From Sphingobacterium sp. xlx-96 (GTDB taxonomy: Bacteria > Bacteroidota > Bacteroidia > Sphingobacteriales > Sphingobacteriaceae): DNA of 64,000 bases. Position 1 is the stretch's first letter. The number at the start of each line of letters is the position of its first letter. Of the stretch, positions 54,606-61,833 are shown piece after piece. Under the pieces are notes generated by a model. The model was not told the origin of the DNA and ran no database searches. It was given only the letters and a program-made list of their open reading frames with translations. Position numbers and translations under genes: made by a program. The DNA is taken from NCBI RefSeq assembly GCF_011007365.1, contig NZ_WFKM01000011.1, forward strand, positions 62,001 to 126,000. The letters are read 5' to 3'.

Positions 54606-55307
54606 ATGAAAGAGGTTATTGTTGAACTACGGAACGTTAATAAAATATACAAGACAGGTGATACAAAGATTACGGCTCTGGCTTCTACCGATATTCGGTT
54701 TGAGACCAACAGCTTGACCCTAATAATGGGCCCTTCCGGAAGTGGAAAAACCACCTTACTTTCAATATTAGGTTGTGTTATTTATCCTACTGAGGGCGAG
54801 GTGTATTACAAAAATCAAAATATTACAAACTTTAAAGAAAGAGAACTTGCCAAAATCAGGCTTCAAGAAATAGGATTTGTGTTTCAACACTTCAATTTGA
54901 TAGAGCCACTTACCGCCTTGGAGAATGTTATGCAACCCTTACTCTTACAAGGATTGGCACTACCTGTAGTTAGACAAAAGGCCAAAGAAGCATTGGTAAA
55001 CATCGGTCTCGGAGATCGTTTAGAAAACCTACCTAAGAAACTTAGCGGAGGCCAGAAACAACGAGTAGCCATAACGAGAGCGTTGGTAACAAACCCTTCT
55101 ATGATCCTTTGCGACGAGCCCACGGCATCACTAGACGCCAAAAGTGCCGAAGTCATTATGCGTAAACTACAGGAATTAGCCACTGCTGGCAAAGCAGTAG
55201 TCATTGTGACCCATGATCTGCGGTTACGGAAATTTGCCGACAGAGTTGTATACGTCGAAGAAGGGGTGGTATCTAATACACTTAAAAATGAAGAAGATTA
55301 TAAATAA
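54606..55307 (+). CDS. ABC transporter ATP-binding protein (LolD/DevA/MacB-type)
   Basis: 233 aa. Walker A GPSGSGKTT at about residues 40-48, Q-loop 'IGFVFQHFNLIEPLTALENVMQPLLLQG', signature LSGGQKQRVAITRAL, Walker B 'MILCDEPTASLD' and H-loop 'VIVTHD'. Belongs to the MacB/LolD/DevA group that powers FtsX-fold permeases. The last 20 bases overlap the adaptor gene start, so the three exporter genes are coupled. Confidence 0.9.
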   Translation: MKEVIVELRNVNKIYKTGDTKITALASTDIRFETNSLTLIMGPSGSGKTTLLSILGCVIYPTEGEVYYKNQNITNFKERELAKIRLQEIGFVFQHFNLIEPLTALENVMQPLLLQGLALPVVRQKAKEALVNIGLGDRLENLPKKLSGGQKQRVAITRALVTNPSMILCDEPTASLDAKSAEVIMRKLQELATAGKAVVIVTHDLRLRKFADRVVYVEEGVVSNTLKNEEDYK

Positions 55308-56244
55308 CTCTGCCCTGGTATGCTTATACCTGGGATTTTCCATTTTACAGTCCTGTAGTTCATCAAAAAAAGAATCACAGGATGATAAACGAGCGCAAAC
55401 CATACTCAATGAAGTTACCGAGACCAGAGCTATTGGAAAGGTCACCTCAGTTCAAGGAGATGTACTGATATCAAGTCCATCCACAGGAATTATTAAAGAA
55501 ATATTTGTTCAAGAGGGCGACTCCGTGCTTGCAGGTCAAACACTGATCACTTTGAAGTCCGATAATACGGATCTCGAGCTCGAGCAAACCAGAGCACAGT
55601 TACAGCAACTACAATCTAACGAAAAAGTGACTCTTGAAAACATAAAGAATGCGGAGATCAAGCTTCGTGAACTGGAGGGAAAATACCAGACTTCCAAAAG
55701 ACTGTTTTCCCAAAACGCGGAAACACGAGAGAATCTAGAAGGTGACTTATCCAATTGGCAACAACAAAGGTCCAATCTGCAGGGCCTTTATCAACAGTTA
55801 GAAGTCCATCGCGCCCAAGAAAAAGAACAACGCATAAAAATTGAAAAGGCAGATAGGCGCTTACATGATCTGCAAATCAAAGCCGCCGTTTCGGGCACCA
55901 TCAGTGATTTTCCGGCACGTATCGGGCAAAGTATCAGCAGTACCGAAAAATTAGGTACCATTATTCAAATCGAAAATCCGATAATACAAGCCGAAGTCGA
56001 TGAGTTGTTCGCTAATGATATTCGAGTCGGACAACACGTAGAAATATTCCCTGTAGGTAGATTAGATAAAGTTTCTAGCGGTAAAATATTTTACATCAGT
56101 CCGATACTATCCAACAAGTCCATATTGTACGAAACGGCTAACGAAGCCGTGGACCGCAGGGTACGTCAGGTTAAAATAGAGATTACCGGACCCAACAATC
56201 TGGTTATCAACAGCAAGGTAGACTGCATAATAAAGATTAAGTAA
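55288..56244 (+). CDS. HlyD/DevB-type periplasmic adaptor, lipoprotein
   Basis: 318 aa from the ATG at 55288 (earlier frames lie inside the ATPase gene). Lipobox 'YLGFSILQSCSSSKKE', lipoyl-like barrel 'GDVLISSPSTGIIKEIFVQEGDSVLAGQTLITLKSDNTDLELEQTRAQL', an extended coiled coil (residues about 115-200), and 'GTISDFPARIGQSISSTEKLGTIIQIENPIIQAEVDELFANDIRVGQHVEIFPVGR'. Bridges the permease and TolC. Confidence 0.88.
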   Translation: MKKIINNSALVCLYLGFSILQSCSSSKKESQDDKRAQTILNEVTETRAIGKVTSVQGDVLISSPSTGIIKEIFVQEGDSVLAGQTLITLKSDNTDLELEQTRAQLQQLQSNEKVTLENIKNAEIKLRELEGKYQTSKRLFSQNAETRENLEGDLSNWQQQRSNLQGLYQQLEVHRAQEKEQRIKIEKADRRLHDLQIKAAVSGTISDFPARIGQSISSTEKLGTIIQIENPIIQAEVDELFANDIRVGQHVEIFPVGRLDKVSSGKIFYISPILSNKSILYETANEAVDRRVRQVKIEITGPNNLVINSKVDCIIKIK

Positions 56245-57377
56245 TGTTAAGAATAGCCTTCAAATTCATCAAATTTGACAAAGCCAAAAGCATTGGTGTG
56301 ATTACAGCTATTGTGATCAGCATTTTCTTGATTGGTCAACAGCTTAGTTTACTGATTTTTTTAATGGGGTTAATGGGCAACCTTATCGGCAACGCTCCTG
56401 TAAAAGACAATCAGCTTTGGATCATCGAAGGACAGAGTAAGAATATTAATATCGTAAATAGCATAGACCAAAGGTTGGTATACCAGATCGGCAGTCTTCC
56501 TGATGTCAAAGCCGCTTACCCGGTTGTACTCGCTTCCGCTCGTGTTTCCTTCTTAGACGGCAAGACTGCTACCGTTACCTTGGTAGGCGCCGACGCAACT
56601 CAGTTTATCATGGGACCCGTTCCCGAAAAAATAGTCGAAGGCAACCTCAGTTCGTTGACAAATCCGAATACACTTTCGGCAGAGATTTATAGTGCAAAAA
56701 GCTGGGATACCCAACTGTCTCTTGACAAAGCCGTAGAAATCAACGGAAAGGCCGCTCGTATTGGACTATTGACAAAAAATGCCCAGGCATTTGGCGCCAG
56801 TCTGATGTATACCAGTCTAGAAAATGTCCGGACACTTGGCAACGTATCGCCCTACGAGGTGAGTGTGATAATCGTTGATCTAAAGCCCACCACTGACAAG
56901 GAGCAGGCTATATCCGCTATACACAGATTGTTTCCGCACTTGAGAGCCTGGGATGCACGTGCACTCCAGAAGTCCACCGTAAAAGAGATTTTGATCACAT
57001 CCAACATGGGCATGAGTTTTGGTACCCTTGTGATCTTTGCCATCGTAAGCGGATTTTTTATTATAGGGCTCACATTGTACTCCTCCGCATTGGACCGTCT
57101 CAAAGATTACGGCACATTAAAAGCCATTGGAGCAACAAGCAGCTACGTTAACAAGTTAATCATTATGCAAGCTTTTCTTTATGCACTCTTCGGATACGCT
57201 ATCGCTATGCTATTTCTATTTGGATTTAAGCTGGGCGTTAAAAATGCAGGGTTAATCATAGATTTGTCCATTACCTTCTGCCTATTTTTATTAGCTGTTA
57301 CTTTATTCATCTCTATCGGTGGCTCTCTATTTGCGGTGCGTAAAATTTCCAAACTTGAACCTGCTTCAGTATTTTAA
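56244..57377 (+). CDS. FtsX-fold ABC permease (DevC-type)
   Basis: 377 aa. First membrane helix near residue 20 ('IGVITAIVISIFLIGQQLSLLIFLMGLMG'), a large extracytoplasmic domain ('VKAAYPVVLASARVSFLDGKTATVTLVGADATQFIMGPVPEKIVEG'), then three C-terminal helices ('FGTLVIFAIVSGFFIIGLTLYSSALDRLKDYGTLKAIGATSSYV', 'ALFGYAIAMLFLFGFKLG', 'ITFCLFLLAVTLFISIGGSLFAVRKISKLEPASVF'). DevC/MacB fold. Starts 1 base inside the adaptor stop. Confidence 0.9.
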   Translation: MLRIAFKFIKFDKAKSIGVITAIVISIFLIGQQLSLLIFLMGLMGNLIGNAPVKDNQLWIIEGQSKNINIVNSIDQRLVYQIGSLPDVKAAYPVVLASARVSFLDGKTATVTLVGADATQFIMGPVPEKIVEGNLSSLTNPNTLSAEIYSAKSWDTQLSLDKAVEINGKAARIGLLTKNAQAFGASLMYTSLENVRTLGNVSPYEVSVIIVDLKPTTDKEQAISAIHRLFPHLRAWDARALQKSTVKEILITSNMGMSFGTLVIFAIVSGFFIIGLTLYSSALDRLKDYGTLKAIGATSSYVNKLIIMQAFLYALFGYAIAMLFLFGFKLGVKNAGLIIDLSITFCLFLLAVTLFISIGGSLFAVRKISKLEPASVF

Positions 57378-57378
57378 C

Positions 57379-58647
57379 ATGACTCGACTATTACACCTAT
57401 ATTTATTACTGGCGCCATTCTTAACTTTTGGTCAAAGTTTAACGATCCAAGATCTTTGGAACCAATCGGATAAGGACTTAGTTGTGCAGCAGCGCAACCT
57501 ACAGAAAAAAGTAAAGCAAGAGGAGTTGAACGAACTGAAGACCAATCGGATTCCAGTATTTTATATAGATGCCAACTTGCAGCGTAACCTTATTATTCCC
57601 ACTACACCTGTGCCGGCAATAGCCTTTGATCCATCCGCAAAGGACGGCGCAGTCGTCCCTCTAAAATTTGCAACAAAATGGTCTTCCAAAGCCGGAGTAC
57701 AGTTGGAATGGGTTATATTTGATCCTAAGCAAAACCTTGAATATCAACAGAAAGATCTCGCCATACAAAAGGCAAACTTAAATATAGAAGCTTACAAGCA
57801 AGAATGGAAGGAGAAAGCTACCTTGGCCTATGCCGCTGTTGTATTAGCGACCAAACAGTATATCGTTGCCCAACAGGATTCTATTCAGTACGATAATATA
57901 CTCAAGATTTCCAAAATACGTTACGAGGAAGGGCGGGAAACCGACATCAATTACCGGGGTGCACAACAGGAGTTCGAACGTAAACGCATACAACTGGGCG
58001 AAGCATGGGCTGTCTTGCTCGACGCCGATCTTGAACTCAGGAAATACATTGACCTAGACAGCATCCCTTATCTGAGCTCCAGCATAGCCGATATGATAGC
58101 ACTTCTTGAGGCTTATCAAAGCCAAAATTACAACCTATCCACCTTGCAGGTTGATTTAAAAGATTATACATTACAACAGAAAGCGATAAAGAGGCAACTA
58201 TACCCCGCATTAAAAATAAATGCATACTTTGGCGAACAGTATTTCAGCAATGAGTTTCGTTTGGATAGAGGCTCAGAGTGGTATGGCAACAGCTACGTGA
58301 ATCTGACGATGCGGATCCCTTTATCTTCTTTTTTTACGGCCAAACCCACATTAAACAAGATTTTGTGGCAAGCAAATGCCACAGGGCTAAATATTCAGCA
58401 GGAGCAAAAAGTTGATCATATTCGATTACAGCAAAAACAGGCCAAAATTAATGCAGCTAAACAAAAGCTCGATCGCTTAAATGTCATCGTAGACCTGACG
58501 CAATCATCTAAGCAGTTCCAACAGGCGTTGTACAACGAAGGCCGTGCCTTATTATCCGACCTGAATCAATCGATTATTCAAGTACACCAAGCGCAGCGCG
58601 CAGTATGGCAGCAATCTTTTGAGCTTATCAAATTAATGATGGAGTAA
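57379..58647 (+). CDS. TolC-family outer-membrane channel
   Basis: 422 aa from the ATG at 57379, after the permease stop by one base. Signal peptide ending 'FLTFGQ', then 'SLTIQDLWNQSDKDLVVQQRNLQKKVKQEELNELKTNRIPVFYIDANLQRNLIIPTTPVPAIAF', long helical repeats ('QQKDLAIQKANLNIEAYKQEWKEKATLAYAAVVLATKQYIVAQQDSIQYDNILKISKIRYEEGRETDINYRGAQQEFERKRIQLGEAWA') and a second similar half. Completes a tripartite exporter whose substrate is unknown. Confidence 0.88.
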   Translation: MTRLLHLYLLLAPFLTFGQSLTIQDLWNQSDKDLVVQQRNLQKKVKQEELNELKTNRIPVFYIDANLQRNLIIPTTPVPAIAFDPSAKDGAVVPLKFATKWSSKAGVQLEWVIFDPKQNLEYQQKDLAIQKANLNIEAYKQEWKEKATLAYAAVVLATKQYIVAQQDSIQYDNILKISKIRYEEGRETDINYRGAQQEFERKRIQLGEAWAVLLDADLELRKYIDLDSIPYLSSSIADMIALLEAYQSQNYNLSTLQVDLKDYTLQQKAIKRQLYPALKINAYFGEQYFSNEFRLDRGSEWYGNSYVNLTMRIPLSSFFTAKPTLNKILWQANATGLNIQQEQKVDHIRLQQKQAKINAAKQKLDRLNVIVDLTQSSKQFQQALYNEGRALLSDLNQSIIQVHQAQRAVWQQSFELIKLMME

Positions 58648-58666
58648 GTTGCCGTTACTCCATCAT
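58636..58666. terminator. Hairpin at the end of the exporter operon
   Basis: ATGATGGAGTAA / TTACTCCATCAT, 12-bp stem with GTTGCCG loop, covering the TolC stop codon; no U-tract, but it lies between two converging genes. Confidence 0.6.
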
Positions 58667-58691
58667 GCTTACCAATAGGTCGTTTTTTTTT

Positions 58692-59042
58692 CTACTTCTT
58701 AGAAGGGGGCATTTTCATTTCTTTTGGTTTCATCATCTGATGGATTGCACCGGTATGGTCGAGATACTGGTCCGCTTTCAGCTGCACGACTTTCTTATCT
58801 TTCATCACCACCTCCCCGTTGGGGCGTATCCAAACATCGCCAACTTTGGTTTCTTTGGTCAATTGCATCGATTTACCATCTTTCATCTCCATTATTTTTC
58901 CATCTTTCCAGCACCAATGTTGCATACTGTGTTCCTTTTGCATGTGGTGTTTCTCCTTGTTGTGTTCCTTTTTTTGTTCTTGAGCCGAAGCACTAAATCC
59001 GATCCAGGAAATCAATGCTACTGATAAAACTAACTTTTTCAT
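58692..59042 (-). CDS. DUF6799 Met/His/Lys-rich exported protein
   Basis: 116 aa. Signal peptide 'LSVALISWIGFSASAQE', then a very charged, His/Met-rich run (HNKEKHHMQKEHSMQHWCW) and a repeat of 'DGKIMEMKDGKSMQL' and 'PNGEVVMKDKKVVQLKADQYLDHTG' typical of DUF6799. The His/Met segment could bind copper. Convergent with the exporter operon. Confidence 0.75.
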   Translation of the reverse strand: MKKLVLSVALISWIGFSASAQEQKKEHNKEKHHMQKEHSMQHWCWKDGKIMEMKDGKSMQLTKETKVGDVWIRPNGEVVMKDKKVVQLKADQYLDHTGAIHQMMKPKEMKMPPSKK

Positions 59043-59596
59043 GTTTTAAAACACTATTAAACCCTAAGGATGAATTCCTTAGGACTGTAATAACAAGCCG
59101 CGAACCATAAAGTTTTCATAATAGAACGCTTTTTTCTAGCATCTGTTAGTACTTGCCGTGGCATAGGTCACGGGGCAGTCCGGCCATTTGTTTTGTCTTC
59201 CTCATACGTCTTATCGATTCAGTAAAAGCGACTCCAAGACCAGAGAGCTCGAAATTCAGCTTTATAGAGTCAAAGAGGAAGAATAAAGTAATCTTTCTAT
59301 TAAGGAGAAACCTTAGTTTTTACAGTTTAAATGAGAAATTCACCGTGATCGAAACCGTACTTTCGAGCTTAAGATAGTTCCAAAAAGCCAGTTGGTTATT
59401 GCTATGAGACTTTAATATAAGCTTATTGGGAGGGGAGGCAGGATCTCGAGTGCAGGGTACATTTCATTTTTAATCGAAAAATCATCATTCCTGCTGTAGG
59501 AAATCTATTATTTTAATGTTTATATTTGACCCTTCACAAACTTTGGGTTTTAAGTCGTGTTTTTTTTACCCCAGGTTTTGTACGGTGAATACAATT
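59043..59596 (+). other. Intergenic region with promoter-like box of the second sigma gene
   Basis: 554 bases. Contains CCTAAGGA/TCCTTAGG (59062-59082) and TATATTTG at 59521-59528 (TAnnTTTG), 69 bases before the preferred sigma ATG. Minus-strand frames around 59159-59321 read as plausible but unrecognised protein and are not called. Confidence 0.45.
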
Positions 59597-60196
59597 ATGA
59601 AACCCAATGATCATCAAGAACGGTTGTTACTTTTAGCGTTGAATGCTGGAAGTGAGAGTGCTTTAGATTATTTTTTTTATAAATTTTATCCATTATTGTT
59701 TCTTTTTGCCAAAAGACTGATGAACGATGAAGCTGATTCTGATGAAATAGTTCAAGATGTATTTGTAAAGCTGTGGCAGGGCAAACATAGTTTCCAAACT
59801 GTCGCATCTTTAAAAGCATTCCTATATATATCGACAAAAAATGGTTGTTTAAATTATATAAAGAAAAGCCAGAATAGAGAAAAATATGAAGAGTACTATG
59901 TCAAATTAAGTGAGGGTGACGAACAGCCCGTTCTGAACCAGATTATTCGCTCCGAAGTCTGGTCAAACCTTTCATGCGCCATAGATAAACTACCAGATCA
60001 ATGCGGCAAAATTATTAGAATGTTGTTTGAGGAAGACCTGAAGCCTAAAGAAATCGCCGAGAAGTTAAATCTAAACATCAGCACCGTAAATAGTCAAAAA
60101 GCGAGAGGGCTTAGCTTGTTAAAAAAGAGCTTATCGAAAAACGACTTTGACCTTTTGCTTATCATCCTTATTGCAAATCAAGCCGTAAATTTATAA
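59597..60196 (+). CDS. ECF RNA polymerase sigma factor (FecI-like)
   Basis: 199 aa from the ATG at 59597; the earlier 59516 start overlaps the TATATTTG box. Region 2 'LDYFFYKFYPLLFLFAKRLMNDEADSDEIVQDVFVKLWQGKHSF' and region 4 'LSCAIDKLPDQCGKIIRMLFEEDLKPKEIAEKLNLNISTVNSQKARGLSLLKKSL' are typical. Followed by FecR and a SusC receptor. Confidence 0.92.
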   Translation: MKPNDHQERLLLLALNAGSESALDYFFYKFYPLLFLFAKRLMNDEADSDEIVQDVFVKLWQGKHSFQTVASLKAFLYISTKNGCLNYIKKSQNREKYEEYYVKLSEGDEQPVLNQIIRSEVWSNLSCAIDKLPDQCGKIIRMLFEEDLKPKEIAEKLNLNISTVNSQKARGLSLLKKSLSKNDFDLLLIILIANQAVNL

Positions 60197-60303
60197 GTCT
60201 CCATATTATTATTTCGAATCTATCATCCTATAGTACCAAATTTTTTTAAAAAAAGTGATTTTGGTTTGGACAAAAGTCCGATCATAGTTGTTTTTAGAGT
60301 AAA

Positions 60304-60342
60304 AGCCCCGATCTGCAACCGTAAATGAACTTGTATCGGGCT
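60304..60342 (+). repeat. Hairpin between sigma and fecR
   Basis: AGCCCCGAT (60304-60312) and ATCGGGCT (60335-60342) can pair with one bulged C and a 22-base loop, 9 bases before fecR. Possible attenuator or leader structure. Confidence 0.4.
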
Positions 60343-60350
60343 AGACCTAA

Positions 60351-61646
60351 ATGTTAAAAATGGAAAGAAAAGATATTAAACAAGCATATTTTGTAAGCGA
60401 GTTGATTGTCGGCTACTTATGTGAAAGTTTAAGCGAAGAGCAATCTCAATCACTTGATGCTTGGTTAAATGAATCCCCAAGTAACAGACGGGTTTTTGAA
60501 GAATTAACCAATCCCGAGTTTTTTCAATCGTATAGAGAAGCGTTTAAGTCGGTAGATACACTTGTTGCACATCAAAAGTTTAAAGAAAAGTTAATATTAG
60601 AGGCCAATGTCGTAAACACAGAAGAAAATAAAAAAGAAGATGTAACGGTGTTAATGGCGATTAGGTATAAATTCCAAGCTTGGTTACAATTACCGCAAAT
60701 ACGTTTGGCAGCAATACTGTGCGTTCTTTTTATTGGGTTAGGATTCTATTTTATAAGTAAACACAGCATACCTAGTGTCGATAATTTGTTGGTTAATTCT
60801 ACTCCGGTAAAATCTGTATCGGATTTAAATTCGGGCGTACCGTTACTAACACTAGAAGATGGAAGTGTGGTTGAATTGAGTCGTGATCACGAAGGTTTAG
60901 CAATTGATTCTGGAATGATCACTTATAGTGATGGAACAGCTATTGCAATGTCTTCACAAGGGACAGAAAGGAAGCTTGTGTTGTCGATTCCCCGAGGTGC
61001 AAAGTATCAAGTGTTGCTCGCTGACGGAACCAAAGTCTGGCTAAATTCAGAATCAACGCTGACGTATCCAAGTTCGTTCAAAGGGTATGAAAGGCGGGTA
61101 ATGTTGGAAGGAGAAGCCTATTTTGAAGTCGCACCTTTAGCCCTTACCAAAGATGGACAGGCAAAAGGTCGCAAGCAATTTATCGTTGAAACGAAGGGAC
61201 AAGAGACTGTCGTATTGGGAACACATTTTAATATTAAAGCCTATCCTAGCTATAATAGTACGCAGACTACATTACTAGAGGGATCAGTACGCTTAAAGGC
61301 TATTGAAGAAGGAAAAGAGACACCGGAAAATCCTGTTGAAATAAGACCTGGACAGCAAGCGACATTGCTTTGTGGGCGTATAACAGTGAAAGAAGTAGAA
61401 GTAGCTACCGCCGTATCATGGCGGGATGGTATCTTACATTTTGATAACGAAAGCGTGGAGCAGGTGCTAGATCAGATAAAACGACGTTACGACGTCGAGA
61501 TAGAATATCAAGGGGAGAGACCGACAAAACGGATCAGTGGTTTTACGTCTAAAGACGGGGGACTAGATGAAACACTATCTGTAATTGAAAAAGCTAGTGC
61601 GGTCAAATTTAAAGTCGAGGGAAGGAGGGTCATCGTGATGAAGTAA
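60351..61646 (+). CDS. FecR-type anti-sigma factor
   Basis: 431 aa (428 from the ATG at 60360). N-terminal sigma-binding part, membrane helix 'IRLAAILCVLFIGLGFYFIS' (about 120-140), FecR domain ('SIPRGAKYQVLLADGTKVWLNSESTLTYPSSFKGYERRVMLEGEAYFEV', 'VVLGTHFNIKAYPSYNSTQTTLLEGSVRLK') and DUF4974 end ('VEQVLDQIKRRYDVEIEYQGERPTKRISGF'). Confidence 0.92.
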   Translation: MLKMERKDIKQAYFVSELIVGYLCESLSEEQSQSLDAWLNESPSNRRVFEELTNPEFFQSYREAFKSVDTLVAHQKFKEKLILEANVVNTEENKKEDVTVLMAIRYKFQAWLQLPQIRLAAILCVLFIGLGFYFISKHSIPSVDNLLVNSTPVKSVSDLNSGVPLLTLEDGSVVELSRDHEGLAIDSGMITYSDGTAIAMSSQGTERKLVLSIPRGAKYQVLLADGTKVWLNSESTLTYPSSFKGYERRVMLEGEAYFEVAPLALTKDGQAKGRKQFIVETKGQETVVLGTHFNIKAYPSYNSTQTTLLEGSVRLKAIEEGKETPENPVEIRPGQQATLLCGRITVKEVEVATAVSWRDGILHFDNESVEQVLDQIKRRYDVEIEYQGERPTKRISGFTSKDGGLDETLSVIEKASAVKFKVEGRRVIVMK

Positions 61647-61710
61647 GAAAGAAAAAAGCCACCCCTAAAAAGAGATGGCTAAGTCTATCAAAAAGCTAAC
61701 TAATTAACTT

Positions 61711-61746
61711 TGATGTGCTTTCTCACGGCAAATGGTCGGCACATCA
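61711..61746 (+). repeat. Hairpin between fecR and the last susC
   Basis: TGATGTGC (61711-61718) and GCACATCA (61739-61746) with a 20-base loop, 88 bases before susC; comparable in place to the hairpin at 26356. Confidence 0.45.
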
Positions 61747-61833
61747 TACATTTCAAGACCTAACAAAAATAAGGAAATTGCTGGTAATTCAAATGCACTG
61801 GCAGTCTGTTTATTTCTGTTGCAATACTAATTT

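Noticed and set aside
59153..59377. Frames on both strands in the gap before the second sigma gene
   Set aside because: Some read plausibly on the minus strand, but no family or start could be supported.
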